From Streptomyces sp. NBC_01707 (GTDB taxonomy: Bacteria; Actinomycetota; Actinomycetes; Streptomycetales; Streptomycetaceae): a stretch of DNA of 64,000 nt. Made by a program: the position numbers and the translations under genes. Below, piece by piece: positions 34,585 through 43,702 of this stretch. Position 1 is the stretch's first letter; each line of letters starts with the position of its first letter. The notes under the pieces were generated by a model that was not told the DNA's origin, did not search any database, and worked only from the letters and a program-made list of their open reading frames with translations. Where the stretch lies: NCBI RefSeq assembly GCF_041438805.1, contig NZ_CP109190.1, forward strand, positions 4,154,001-4,218,000, read 5' to 3'.

Positions 34585-35901
34585 TCAGTTCTGTTGTTGT
34601 GCGTGGGGGCCGGCTGCGAGAGCGGCCACCGGAAGTTCCAGGCGTACTTCGGTCCCCTTGGCCGCCTTGCCCTTGCCGATGCGGATACGGGCCCCGATGG
34701 ACGCGGCACGTTCGACCATGCCGACGAGACCGAAGTGGCCGGCGCGCTTGAGGTCGTCGAGCGTGGTGCCCGGGGGCAGACCACGCCCGTCGTCGTACAC
34801 GCTGACGCGCAGGACATCGCCCTTCACGCCGGCCAGCACGATGAGATAGGTCGGGTGGGCATGGCGATGGGCGTTCTCCATCGCTTCGGAGGCGACGGTG
34901 AGCAGCTGGCGGGCAACCACCTGGGGCACGAGCGGGACCGGGGCCCCGTTGAGTATCCGGAAGGTGGCTGTGAGTCCGTGGCGCCGGGTGAAGTCGTCCG
35001 CCCTCGACCGGAGTTCGGAGACGACGTCCACACCGCCGTCGAGTCCGGAGTCGCGGCGCAGGTCGGAGAGCAGCTCCCGCGACTCCGCCGCTGCCCGGCG
35101 GGCGGATCGGGCGACCAGTTCGGCCTGGTGCTTGACGGTGAGGGGGTCCATCCGGTCGGAGGAGCTGGCCAGGCCGTCGGCGGCCAGCGCCAGGCCGTGC
35201 AGCGTCTTGGCCACCGAATCGTGCATCTCGCGGGCGAGCCGGGTGCGCTCGCCCTCCACGGCCTCGTTCACGGCGAGCCGGGCCCTGGTCTCGGTGAGGG
35301 CCTGGCTGGCCGTGCCGAAGCGGAGGAGGAGATTGCGCAGGGTGACTCCGACGGCGCCCGCGATCACGCAGAAGCCGGGCAGGAGCAGCGCGGTGGCGTC
35401 GCTCGCCTGCAGCCTCGAGTCGGTCCCGTACACGCCGAAGACGATCAGTGTCTGGAGCGCCGCGAAGACCGCCGCACCCCGCCAGCCGTAGACGAGTCCC
35501 GCCAGCAGCGGGGTGCACACGGTGACGTAGGCGAGAGTGGACTCGGGGGTGGCGGTGATCAGCAGCAGGGCTCCGAACAACGCGTCGATGCCCAGCAGCC
35601 AGGGATGGCGCAGGAGGACGGGGCCGAAGCGCTCCCAGTCCCGGAAGAGGACGTACGACCCCATGAAGGTGACGAGGACGGCCGAGCCGATCAGCCAGGT
35701 GGCCACGCCCGACGCCGTGTGATCGATCGCGAACGGCGTGGCTATGGCGATCATCGCGAGCCGGAAGCCGAAGACCTGGCGGCACATGGCCTGGAGCGCG
35801 TTGAGCTGGATCGCGAACGCCGGGCGCGATCCGGGGTCGGCCATCGCCTGACGTACTTCGGCGGTCAGTCCGAGCTGTGAACTGCCGAGCTGGAACGACA
35901 T
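34585..35901 (-). CDS. NarL-type sensor histidine kinase of the Tad locus
   Basis: The 438-residue protein has an N-terminal membrane part with about six helices (FRLAMIAIATPFAID, LIGSAVLVTFMGSYVLF, LLGIDALFGALLLITA and others), then a HisKA_3 dimerisation helix ERTRLAREMHDSVAKTLHG with phospho-acceptor His227, and a HATPase domain (SEAMENAHRHAHP, VSVYDDGRGLPPGT, HFGLVGMVERAASIGARI). No extracellular sensory domain is visible; the membrane part itself probably senses. It lies between tadC and the response regulator on the same strand, so the pilus operon carries its own control. Confidence 0.92.
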   Translation of the reverse strand: MSFQLGSSQLGLTAEVRQAMADPGSRPAFAIQLNALQAMCRQVFGFRLAMIAIATPFAIDHTASGVATWLIGSAVLVTFMGSYVLFRDWERFGPVLLRHPWLLGIDALFGALLLITATPESTLAYVTVCTPLLAGLVYGWRGAAVFAALQTLIVFGVYGTDSRLQASDATALLLPGFCVIAGAVGVTLRNLLLRFGTASQALTETRARLAVNEAVEGERTRLAREMHDSVAKTLHGLALAADGLASSSDRMDPLTVKHQAELVARSARRAAAESRELLSDLRRDSGLDGGVDVVSELRSRADDFTRRHGLTATFRILNGAPVPLVPQVVARQLLTVASEAMENAHRHAHPTYLIVLAGVKGDVLRVSVYDDGRGLPPGTTLDDLKRAGHFGLVGMVERAASIGARIRIGKGKAAKGTEVRLELPVAALAAGPHAQQQN

Positions 35902-35952
35902 GAGCCTGTCACCTCCCCCTGGTCATCGTGCTCAAGATCCCCGTCATGCATG

Positions 35953-36840
35953 TCATCCGCCCGTGAGGAAGCTGAAGTCGACGTTGGCTCCGTAGACGAA
36001 GCCGACCGTCAGCAGGACCAGGGTTCCCGGGAGCAGGAAGGTCGTGACCGCGAAGGTGGCCTTCGGAACGGCCCTGGCGGCCTTCCGGCGGGCGTTCTGG
36101 GCGTCCGTACGGCGCATGTCGTTGGCGATCTGGATCAGCGTGTCGACGATCGGGGCGCCCAGCTCCTCACCCTGCTGGAGCGTGGTCACGAACATCGCGA
36201 CCTGTTCCGAGTCGTTGCGCTTGCGCAGCTCCTCGAAGGCCTGGCGACGGCTGACGCCCATGTCCATCTGACGCAGGGTGATGCGGAGTTCGTCGGCCCA
36301 CGGGCCCTCGTACTTGTCGGCGACGCGCCCCAGTGCCTGCCGGAAGCCGAGGCCCGCCGAGACGACGACGGCCAGGACGTCGAGGAAGTCGGGGAGCGTC
36401 CGCTCGATGTGGTCCTTGCGGACCCGGACCGCCGACCAGATGCCGACCTCCACCCAGAACAGGCCGAAGGCGATCAGCAGAAGGGAGAGGAAGAGCTGGC
36501 CGCGCAGGATCATCGAGAAGGCGCCGAGCAGGCCGAGGGCACCGTAGACGAAGCGGCGCGCGGCGTAGCGGTCGATGGTCAGACCGCCGGGGTTGCCCGC
36601 CATGTCGATCTGGCGGCGCTTCTTGTTGACGGCCTTGGGGCCCATCATCCGCAGCACCATGGGGGCCCAGCGCATGCCGAGCCGGTCGATGCCGGAACCC
36701 ACCGCGCTGGTGCGGGTGGCGCCGACCTCCAGGGCGATGGCGAGGTCGCCGGGGAGTTTGGCGTCGGCACGGTACATACGGATGCCGGCGATGGCTCCGA
36801 ACACCGCGAGACCCACGACGAGCGCAAGCAACAGGTCCAT
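35953..36840 (-). CDS. tadC: TadC-like type II/IV secretion F family protein
   Basis: The 295-residue inner-membrane platform protein has four hydrophobic segments and the cytoplasmic T2SSF domain (RTLPDFLDVLAVVVSAGLGF, QALGRVADKYEGPWADEL, RQAFEELRKRNDSEQVAMFV, QQGEELGAPIVDTLIQIAND). In Tad systems TadB and TadC form the base on which the TadA ATPase acts to push pilin subunits. It follows tadB by 14 bases and precedes the histidine kinase gene by 51 bases. Confidence 0.93.
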   Translation of the reverse strand: MDLLLALVVGLAVFGAIAGIRMYRADAKLPGDLAIALEVGATRTSAVGSGIDRLGMRWAPMVLRMMGPKAVNKKRRQIDMAGNPGGLTIDRYAARRFVYGALGLLGAFSMILRGQLFLSLLLIAFGLFWVEVGIWSAVRVRKDHIERTLPDFLDVLAVVVSAGLGFRQALGRVADKYEGPWADELRITLRQMDMGVSRRQAFEELRKRNDSEQVAMFVTTLQQGEELGAPIVDTLIQIANDMRRTDAQNARRKAARAVPKATFAVTTFLLPGTLVLLTVGFVYGANVDFSFLTGG

Positions 36841-36854
36841 GTCAGCTCCTCCCC

Positions 36855-37793
36855 TCAGACGTCGATACGGGACATGCGTCGGATCACGATGAATCCGATC
36901 GTGTACAGGACGAGGGAGACGATCACGGCGACCTGGCCGATGAGGGCACCGGTCATCCGGTCGAGTGCGCCCGGCATCACCGCGTTCATCAGGAGCATCG
37001 CGCCGAAGCCGAAGACCGGCACGGCGTATGCGGTGACGGTCACCTGTGACAGCTGCGTCTTGACCTCACGCCTGGTCTCCTTGCGCTCCTCCAGCGTCTC
37101 CGTGAGGTTGCGCAGCGAGCTGACGACCGTACCGCCGGCCCGGTTGGACAGGACCAGGGTCGTCACCAGGACGACGAGCTCGCGCGACGGCAGCCGGTCG
37201 GTCAGCTCGCTCATCGCGTCGTCCAGCGACTCGCCGACGGCGAGGCGGCGGGCGACCCGGGCCAGTTCCTCTCCCGCCGGGTCCTCCATCTCGTCCGCCG
37301 CCATGCTGATGGCGGTACGCAGGGCGAGGCCCGCCTGGGTGGCGTTGGCCAGGATGCGGGAGAGCTCGGGAAGCTGGTTGATGAAGCGCTCGGTGCGCTT
37401 GGTCCGCTGCCAGTTCAGGAAGGCATTCGTGCCCCAGAGACCGATGAGCGCCGCGACCGGGCCGAAGAAGCTGGCGAGGATCGACGAGGCGGCCATCCAG
37501 AGTACGGCCATGGCGAAGAGCGCGTAGACGAAGAACTCGCCCGGGGTGATCTCCAGACCCGTGGCGGCGAGCTTCAGCTCCAGCCTGCGGCCCAGGCCCG
37601 TCTTGCGCAGCCTGCGGTCGACGCCCTGGAACCGGCGGTGGCGACCGGCTGCCGGGATCTGGCCGGTGTGCGACAGCCGGTCGACGAGGGCGTCCCGGTC
37701 GGCCTTCCCGCCGGAGTAGGCGTACAGGCCCATGACGCCTGTCACTCCGAAGAGCAGCGTGACGCCGATCGTGAGCAGAGGGAGATTGTTCAT
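36855..37793 (-). CDS. tadB: TadB-like type II/IV secretion F family protein
   Basis: The 312-residue protein has an N-terminal helix (LLTIGVTLLFGVTGVMGLYAY), a basic cytoplasmic loop, further helices (FFVYALFAMAVLWMAAS) and the T2SSF domain (FINQLPELSRILANATQAGL, ALRTAISMAADEMEDPAG, ESLDDAMSELTDRLPSREL, LVLSNRAGGTVVSSLRNLTE). It is the partner of TadC in the membrane platform. The start lies ten bases after the end of the TadA gene, indicating tight coupling. Confidence 0.93.
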   Translation of the reverse strand: MNNLPLLTIGVTLLFGVTGVMGLYAYSGGKADRDALVDRLSHTGQIPAAGRHRRFQGVDRRLRKTGLGRRLELKLAATGLEITPGEFFVYALFAMAVLWMAASSILASFFGPVAALIGLWGTNAFLNWQRTKRTERFINQLPELSRILANATQAGLALRTAISMAADEMEDPAGEELARVARRLAVGESLDDAMSELTDRLPSRELVVLVTTLVLSNRAGGTVVSSLRNLTETLEERKETRREVKTQLSQVTVTAYAVPVFGFGAMLLMNAVMPGALDRMTGALIGQVAVIVSLVLYTIGFIVIRRMSRIDV

Positions 37794-37803
37794 GGCGCGG
37801 TAC

Positions 37804-39141
37804 CTACTTGGCCTCTCGGGTGGCGAGCTGTTCGTCGGACACGGCGACTCCGAAGGCCTGCGGGATGGGCTGGCTGGCCATGTAGAGACGGTCGGCGATC
37901 TTGCGCGGGAGCGGGAGGTACTGGAACTCGCCGTAGATCCGCCCGTCCGCGGCCATCGGCTGGGCGCGGAACCGGGCGACGGACACGATGCGGTAGGCGT
38001 CGCGGCCGTGCGAGTCGAGGACGGCGATCTCGGTCACCTTGCGGGAGCCGTCGGCGTGCCGGGTGAGCTGGACGATGACGTCGACGGCGCTGTTGATCTG
38101 GTCGTGCAGCGCCTCGAACGGGATCTTGATCTCCGACATCGAGGCCAGGGTCTGCAGACGCATCAGTGCGTCCTCGGCGTTGTTGGCGTGGACGGTGGCG
38201 AGCGAGCCGTCGTGACCCGTCGACATCGCCTGGAGCATGTCGAGCGACTCGCCGCCACGGACCTCACCGACGACGATCCGGTCGGGGCGCATACGCAGCG
38301 AGTTGCGGACCAGGTCACGGATGGTGATCTGGCCCTTCCCCTCGACGTTCGCCGGGCGGGACTCCAGCCGGATCACATGGCTCTGCTGGAGCTGGAGCTC
38401 GGCGGAGTCCTCGATGGTGACGATGCGCTCGCTGTTCGGAATCAGACCGGAGAGTGCGTTGAGGAGCGTCGTCTTGCCCGTACCGGTGGCACCGGAGACG
38501 ATGATGTTGAGCTTGGCCTGGACGAGCCCGGACAGCAGGATCAGCATCTGCTCGTCGAGCGAGCCGATGTTGATCATCTCCTGGAGCGTGAACGCACGCG
38601 GGAACCGTCGGATGGTGAGCGTCGCGCCGGTCAGGGACAGCGGCGGGATGATCACGTTGACACGTTCACCGCTGGGCAGTCGCGCGTCGACCATCGGATT
38701 CTGCTCGTCCACACGGCGGTTGACGGTCGACACGATGCGCTCGATGGTCTGCATCAACTGCTCGTGCGAACCGAACCGCATCGGGAGCTGCTCGACCTTT
38801 CCGCTGCGCTCGACGAAGATCTGGTCCGGTCCGTTCACCATGATTTCGGTGATGGACGCGTCCTCGAGGAGCGGCTCCAGGATGCCGAGGCCGAGGGCCT
38901 CGTCGACGACACGGCGGATCAGCTGGGTGCGTTCGACAGTCGAGAGGACCGGGCCCTCACGGCTGATGATGTGGCTGAGTACGCGCTCCAGGCGGGCCCG
39001 CCGGTCGGCGGCGGCCAGCGAGGACATCTCCGCGAGGTCGATCTCCTCGAGCAGCTTGGCGCGGTAGGTGGCCACCATGTGGCTGTCCTCCCGCCCCCCG
39101 CTGTTCTTCTCGGGGGCGGTGATGCGGGCCCGCAGGCTCAT
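37804..39141 (-). CDS. tadA: TadA/CpaF-type pilus assembly ATPase
   Basis: The 445-residue cytoplasmic ATPase carries the whole type II/IV secretion ATPase set: Walker A SGATGTGKTTLLNALSG (Lys223), the Asp box IVTIEDSAELQLQQ, Walker B IVVGEVRGGESLDMLQA, and the His box GSLATVHANNAEDAL. The N-terminal domain (RVLSHIISREGPVLSTVERT ... MVNGPDQIFVERSGK) is the usual docking region. It powers pilin insertion and possibly retraction. AAGGGAG lies seven bases before the ATG. It follows the two TadE genes by 60 bases. Confidence 0.96.
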   Translation of the reverse strand: MSLRARITAPEKNSGGREDSHMVATYRAKLLEEIDLAEMSSLAAADRRARLERVLSHIISREGPVLSTVERTQLIRRVVDEALGLGILEPLLEDASITEIMVNGPDQIFVERSGKVEQLPMRFGSHEQLMQTIERIVSTVNRRVDEQNPMVDARLPSGERVNVIIPPLSLTGATLTIRRFPRAFTLQEMINIGSLDEQMLILLSGLVQAKLNIIVSGATGTGKTTLLNALSGLIPNSERIVTIEDSAELQLQQSHVIRLESRPANVEGKGQITIRDLVRNSLRMRPDRIVVGEVRGGESLDMLQAMSTGHDGSLATVHANNAEDALMRLQTLASMSEIKIPFEALHDQINSAVDVIVQLTRHADGSRKVTEIAVLDSHGRDAYRIVSVARFRAQPMAADGRIYGEFQYLPLPRKIADRLYMASQPIPQAFGVAVSDEQLATREAK

Positions 39142-39201
39142 TCCGTAACTCCCTTGATCCGACGTACAGATGGTGCTCCGGCCGCGCGATGCGGGGCTCG
39201 G

Positions 39202-39570
39202 TCACTCCCGGGGGAACGTGGAGCTTCGGTTGGCGTAGCCCCAGCTGAGTCCAGGGACGACGGAGGGGATCTTGACGCGTGCGGTGTAGGTCACCTCGTC
39301 GATGCCGTAGCTCGGGATGAAGAGCGAGTCGTCGGCGAGCCAGTCGCTCATCGCGTCCCGGCCCGCCTTTTCGGGAAGCGTCAGCGGCATGTCGTGGCTG
39401 GCCGTGCGGGCCGCCGCGCGGGCGCCCGTGCCGGCCTGGTTGGCCGTGTACGCGGCCACGCCCAGCTGGATCGCCAGGAGGCCCACCAGGAGCAGCAGCG
39501 GGATGAAGCCCATGTACTCGATGGCCACCTGGCCGCGGTCACGGCGGGAGGTGCCTGTGCTCTCGCTCAT
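39202..39570 (-). CDS. TadE-like pseudopilin
   Basis: The 122-residue protein has the leader SRRDRG and a predicted cut after Gly13, with Glu18 at +5 (QVAIEYMG), then one membrane helix (FIPLLLLVGLLAIQLGVAAY) and the TadE-type Ala-rich part ANQAGTGARAAARTASHD. The tail (DDSLFIPSYGIDEVTYTARV) is extracellular. It is the second TadE in tandem, three bases after the first. TadE proteins are minor pilins that prime or stabilise the Flp fibre. Confidence 0.92.
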   Translation of the reverse strand: MSESTGTSRRDRGQVAIEYMGFIPLLLLVGLLAIQLGVAAYTANQAGTGARAAARTASHDMPLTLPEKAGRDAMSDWLADDSLFIPSYGIDEVTYTARVKIPSVVPGLSWGYANRSSTFPRE

Positions 39571-39573
39571 CGG

Positions 39574-39996
39574 TCAGCCCTCCGTCGGCGACGCGGCTTC
39601 GCCGGTGATCGTCATCGGCCAGTTGAGTACGCCGGGCACCAGGACCGGCACCTTCAGGCTGACCTCGGCCTTGTACAGGGTGGGCGTCGCCTGGCAGTGC
39701 GTTCTCGACTTGCTCTCCCAGGCGTCCGGCAGGTCCTCCCGGGCCGCGCGCTTGCAGGCCAGCGTCGGAAGGTACTCCGCCCCGGTACCCGCCCGGGCCG
39801 CCTCGTCTGCCGCGTTCGACGCCAGGCTGAACGTGTAGCCGATCAACGCGCACTGCCAGAGCGCGATCAGTAACAGGATGATCAGCGGCGTGACGCCCAC
39901 GAACTCGATCGCGGTCTGGCCGCGATCGCGCTCACGGAAGGAATCACCGTCACGCCTCCTCCGTATCCTCAGGCCTCTCATCTCGGTGGCTGCCAT
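39574..39996 (-). CDS. TadE-like pseudopilin
   Basis: The 140-residue prepilin-like protein has a basic leader, a predicted cut after Gly26 with Glu31 at +5 (QTAIEFVG), a membrane helix (VTPLIILLLIALWQCALIGY), and the Ala-rich SLASNAADEAARAGTGA. The extracellular part contains two Cys (TLACKRAAREDL, SRTHCQATP) that may form a disulphide. It starts four bases after the TadZ gene ends. Together with the following TadE it should form a heterodimeric minor pilin. Confidence 0.92.
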   Translation of the reverse strand: MAATEMRGLRIRRRRDGDSFRERDRGQTAIEFVGVTPLIILLLIALWQCALIGYTFSLASNAADEAARAGTGAEYLPTLACKRAAREDLPDAWESKSRTHCQATPTLYKAEVSLKVPVLVPGVLNWPMTITGEAASPTEG

Positions 39997-39999
39997 TGG

Positions 40000-41301
40000 T
40001 CAACGTGTCCCCTCGGTCGTCCCACGGCCCCCGGAGTCACCGTCGCGCCGTCTGCGCGGGCGCCCGATGGAGCCTCGGTCGTTCTTGAACTTTCCGGCGT
40101 TCTTCCCACCGCTCCTGTCCGTGCCGGCGGGGAGCTTCACTATCCCCAGCTCACCGGCCAGGCCCCAGAGCGCCTGCTTCACCGTGCTCTTGGCATCGAG
40201 TTCGTGCATCCGGCCCGCGTCGACGGCGCCCTGGAGCTCCTTGAAGTTCGCGGGAACGGCCGTGTTCGCCATCCTGGTCCCGGTGATCTTCTCGATCAGC
40301 GGCGGCTGGATCTCGGTGTTGCGGATGAACCGGTTGACGAGAGTGAGCGTCTCCTCCGCCTTACGGATCTGGAGCCGCTCCCACATCCGTACGGTGCGCT
40401 TCGCGCCGCGCACCGCGATCACGTCGGGGGTGGTGACCAGCACCGCCGTGTCGGCCATTTCGATGGCCGCCGCGCCGGCTCCCTGGAGCTGGCTGCCGCA
40501 GTCGATGACCACCACCTCGTACCGCGAGCGCAGGGCGCTGACGATCTGGCGGGCCGACCGGTCGCTGACCTCCTCACCGCGCTCCCCCTCCCCCGGCGCC
40601 AGCAGCAGGGCGAGCCCGGTGCTGTGGCTGAACACGGCGTCGGACAGGACGCGGGGCGATATGTCGGCGATCGCCGCCAGGTCGACGATGGAGCGCCGGA
40701 ACTGCACGTCGAGGTACGAGGCGATGTCGCCGGACTGGAGGTCCATGTCGACCAACGCGACAGTCTGCCCCGACGCCTGTGACGCCAGGGCGAGTTGGAC
40801 CGCCGTGACGGTCGCCCCCACACCGCCCTTGGCGCCGCTGACGGTGATGACGGTGCCGCCCGGGCCGGTGAAGACGTCCCCTCCGCTGCCCAGGTGACGA
40901 CGGACCCCGACCGACCACTGGGCTGCGGACTGGACCCGGTTGGCGAGTTCCTCGTAACTCACCGGCAGGGTGACCAGGCCGCGGGCGCCCGATTCCATCG
41001 CCGCGGAGAACAGCCCGGGGCTGGCATCCGCGGTGATCAGCACGACCCCGATGGCGGGGAAGCGCAGGGAGACCTCCCGGATCAGCTCCAGAGCCGGCAC
41101 CGGACCGATCCGCTCATGGACCAGCACGACCTCGGGCAGCTCGTCGAGCGACTCGCCGGCAAGGCGGGCGAGGGTGTCGATGAGCTGTGTCGAGTCGCCG
41201 ACCGGTGCGGCCGGCTCTGCGTCGGGAAGCTGGCTGAGCAGGGTGGTGACGGATCTGGCCGCGTCGGGGTCACCGACGGCCGGGAGGATCCTTGTGGTCA
41301 T
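40000..41301 (-). CDS. tadZ: TadZ/CpaE-like polar localisation ATPase
   Basis: The 433-residue protein has an N-terminal receiver-like domain (about 1-130, VVLVHERIGPVPALEL, IGVVLITADASPG) and a ParA/MinD-type ATPase domain with the deviant Walker A GAKGGVGATVTAVQLAL, followed by ALVDMDLQSGDIASYLDV and VVIDCGSQLQGAGAAA. A basic Gly/Arg tail ends the protein. In other systems TadZ places the pilus machinery at a pole; here hyphal tips could be the target (inference). It lies seven bases after the CpaB gene. Confidence 0.93.
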   Translation of the reverse strand: MTTRILPAVGDPDAARSVTTLLSQLPDAEPAAPVGDSTQLIDTLARLAGESLDELPEVVLVHERIGPVPALELIREVSLRFPAIGVVLITADASPGLFSAAMESGARGLVTLPVSYEELANRVQSAAQWSVGVRRHLGSGGDVFTGPGGTVITVSGAKGGVGATVTAVQLALASQASGQTVALVDMDLQSGDIASYLDVQFRRSIVDLAAIADISPRVLSDAVFSHSTGLALLLAPGEGERGEEVSDRSARQIVSALRSRYEVVVIDCGSQLQGAGAAAIEMADTAVLVTTPDVIAVRGAKRTVRMWERLQIRKAEETLTLVNRFIRNTEIQPPLIEKITGTRMANTAVPANFKELQGAVDAGRMHELDAKSTVKQALWGLAGELGIVKLPAGTDRSGGKNAGKFKNDRGSIGRPRRRRDGDSGGRGTTEGTR

Positions 41302-41308
41302 TCGATCC

Positions 41309-42016
41309 TCACTTGTCCTTGTCGAGCGTGTAGGTGCGGTCGCCCGGTCGGATGGTGCTGTCGCTGCCGGAGGCCAGGAGCGCGAGGCGTACGTGCTCCG
41401 CGAAGGACTCGGCGTAGGCGATGCGCTGGGTGTCGAGCGTGTTGAGCGCGAACGTGATGGGGACGGCCTCGGTACCCATGTTCGTCTTGGCGTCCCGGCC
41501 GGGCTCCAGTGCGGTCAGCTTGCCGACGTCCAGCACCTTGGCGTTGGAGACGATGACCTTCGACTGGGACGGGGCGCCGTCCTGCTCGCCGGCGAACGTG
41601 GCGTAGATGTTGACCGTCGAACCGGGGGTGATCTTGCCGGCGACGCCGGTGGCGGCGTCGATCATGATGGCGATCTCCTGCTCACCGGGCTGCAGTTCGG
41701 GACTCTTCTGCATCATGTCCGACTGGAGCAGCGAGCCCTTGCGCAGCTGTGTGACGGCGATCTTTCCGTTGATCTCGGAGAGGTCGGTCACGGCGTTGGT
41801 CGACAGCCAGCGCTTCGGCATCTTGATCTTCTCGAACTGTCCGGAGGACAGCGCCGTGTAGGGGGCGATGTCGGACTTCAGCTGGTAGGCCGACACCTCG
41901 GGACCGACCTTCGAGTTGACGTCACTGATCACCGAGAGCACGCCGGCGAAGGCGCCGAAGGCGCACAGGACTGACAGGAGCAGGAGTATCACGCCGCGGC
42001 GCTGGCGGGAGTTCAT
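41309..42016 (-). CDS. cpaB: CpaB/RcpC-like SAF-domain protein
   Basis: The 235-residue protein has one N-terminal membrane helix (GVILLLLSVLCAFGAFAGVL) and an SAF-type domain (SAYQLKSDIAPYTALSSGQF, AVTQLRKGSLLQSDMM, QEIAIMIDAATGVAGKITPG, VNIYATF). In Gram-negative Tad systems RcpC/CpaB works with the secretin in the periplasm; in this monoderm it probably guides the fibre across the wall. The ATG at 42016 lacks an obvious ribosome site, which leaves the start slightly open. Confidence 0.88.
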   Translation of the reverse strand: MNSRQRRGVILLLLSVLCAFGAFAGVLSVISDVNSKVGPEVSAYQLKSDIAPYTALSSGQFEKIKMPKRWLSTNAVTDLSEINGKIAVTQLRKGSLLQSDMMQKSPELQPGEQEIAIMIDAATGVAGKITPGSTVNIYATFAGEQDGAPSQSKVIVSNAKVLDVGKLTALEPGRDAKTNMGTEAVPITFALNTLDTQRIAYAESFAEHVRLALLASGSDSTIRPGDRTYTLDKDK

Positions 42017-42170
42017 GGGCCGGACAACCTCGTTCGTATCGGATGCGTGGGGCAGCGGACAGAAGGATGCGCGGTGACTGGGCGTACGTCTGGAAGTCGG
42101 TCGGGATTCGCGTCTGGGACTGTGCCTGTACGACGTCTGCATCTACGCGTGTTGCGGAAATGCGGGGACG

Positions 42171-43055
42171 TCACGACCGTGGCTGCACGGCCGCTCCTTG
42201 GTTCAGGACACTTCCGGGGTGCATTCGGTTCTCGGGTGGAGGAAGTGGTGAGGAACAGAACCCACAACGATCTCCGATGAGTTCCATTCCGCACCAGTGA
42301 CAGTTCTCGCGCCTTACGGAGGCCACCAGTTGGTACAGAACGGAGATGTCCGGAAGATAGGCGGCAAATTCCACCAGCTTTCCGGTTCCCCACCAGCGCG
42401 AGGAGTCAGAAGGCAGAGTGGCCTCCTGGATGGCCTGGACCTTCCAGGCGGGAGCCAGAGTCGTGTGCACCCAGTCCGACTGCGACTGGCCCTTGGCGAT
42501 CAGGAGATGCGTTCCGAACTCCGGCCCGGACGGCGGCTCCACGGCCGGGCCGACCTTGACGAGCTGCGGGTTCGGCCCCGCGACCACGGCGAACTGGGAG
42601 CCCGGCACCCATGATTTGGCATGCGTCTTGAGACTGACCGGAACCCGGTCCAGCTTGGTGACCGAGTTCAGCAGGGCGCCCGCGTGGATGTAGTGCGGCA
42701 GCAGCCGGGCGGCGGAGGCGACCACCCCGGGGCTGAAGTCGCAGATCGACAACTGGCGCAGCTGTCTTACGAGTACGGCGATACCGAGCGGCGGGAGATC
42801 CACCTTGAGCAGGGCGATCCGGTCGCTCTCCAGGACCGATCTGACGGAATGCAGCCTGCGCTCGTGGGCGGCCGGCAGACCGGCCGAGTAGACGGCGACG
42901 ACATAGCCGTGCTGCTCCAGCAGCACATGCATGTCACTGATCGCCAGATCCATCGTCTGGTCTTCCGGAGCCTGCAGCAAGGCCGCCGTGGGTGTCTGCT
43001 GATCGGTCGGTGGCAGCACAAGATCAGCACTGGTCACTGCTATTGCGGTCGGCAC
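42171..43055 (-). CDS. Hypothetical protein with C-terminal zinc ribbon, first gene of the Tad locus
   Basis: The 294-residue protein begins at a GTG (43055) with GGGGA upstream. It is soluble, with an alpha/beta body (DQTMDLAISDMHVLLEQHGY, VVAVYSAGLPAAHERRLHSV, SICDFSPGVVASAARLLP) and a C-terminal zinc ribbon (CHWCGMELIGDRCGFC). I do not recognise a named family. It precedes the CpaB gene by 154 bases on the same strand and may be a cytoplasmic regulator or assembly factor of the pilus. Confidence 0.78.
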   Translation of the reverse strand: MPTAIAVTSADLVLPPTDQQTPTAALLQAPEDQTMDLAISDMHVLLEQHGYVVAVYSAGLPAAHERRLHSVRSVLESDRIALLKVDLPPLGIAVLVRQLRQLSICDFSPGVVASAARLLPHYIHAGALLNSVTKLDRVPVSLKTHAKSWVPGSQFAVVAGPNPQLVKVGPAVEPPSGPEFGTHLLIAKGQSQSDWVHTTLAPAWKVQAIQEATLPSDSSRWWGTGKLVEFAAYLPDISVLYQLVASVRRENCHWCGMELIGDRCGFCSSPLPPPENRMHPGSVLNQGAAVQPRS

Positions 43056-43702
43056 GCTGGTCCCCGTTCGGCTCCGGCCACCGTCGCGCTGACGGCGGCC
43101 GCAATCGCTCCTGCTCCGTGCTTCTGCCACAGCACTTTATCCACGTCTTACCAGCCAGAGAACACCTTTCGTGGACCAGTACAGCTACATCCGGGCAACA
43201 CCCTCGCGACAGGCGGGCGACAGCCCGGTGCGAAATCGGGCGAAACAGAGAGTGGTTAACTTCTGTACCACTGCGGAGGGTTACCGAAACGCCTTCCGAT
43301 TTTCGTCGGACTGAATTCATTCGCGCACGTCAGAATGGATCTCGGGTGTTGGTGCACCATTCCGGAGGCGCGAATTCCGTCACCGTCCGACCACCCAGGC
43401 CGACCTGACCCGCCGACCACCCGACTCGCTGACGACAGAGGCCGATCGTGCCCCTGGAGGGCAACCACGGCGATCCGGACCCCGGCCGGCGCACGCCCGC
43501 CGCACCCCTCTTCGGAACCCGTGGTCGCCAGAGGTCTTGACAACTCGATTGGTCTGGACCAGCTTTGTCGGCCAACGGTGGCCACCGTTCTTCAACGCAC
43601 CTCCATGCGCAGCACGTTCACGCCCGTGTCATACCCCCCGGCACCGGCCTGCACCCCCGATGCATCCCCCTGCATCCCCGACTCCCCCACGGAGGCAAGC
43701 AC
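43056..43702. other. Divergent promoter region between Tad locus and chitinase
   Basis: These 647 bases hold no gene that I can support. The part from about 43240 to 43340 is lower in GC than the surroundings. A dre-like operator and a TTGACA box (43537-43542) lie near the chitinase side. No GGGCCC cluster is present upstream of the Tad operon's first gene, unlike the Flp pilin gene. Confidence 0.5.
43548..43563 (+). promoter_or_regulatory. DasR-responsive element (dre) of the chitinase gene
   Basis: ATTGGTCTGGACCAGC matches the Streptomyces dre consensus ACTGGTCTAGACCAGT at 13 of 16 positions, with the GGTC/GACC core intact. It lies just behind a TTGACA -35 box (43537-43542), where the GntR-type repressor DasR would block transcription until glucosamine-6-phosphate is present. 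The consensus is recalled knowledge; the match is seen. Confidence 0.85.

Noticed and set aside
35950..39873. Long plus-strand frames opposite the Tad genes (525 and 713 codons)
   Set aside because: The minus strand encodes unmistakable TadA, TadB, TadC and TadE proteins here; the plus frames are compositional shadows.
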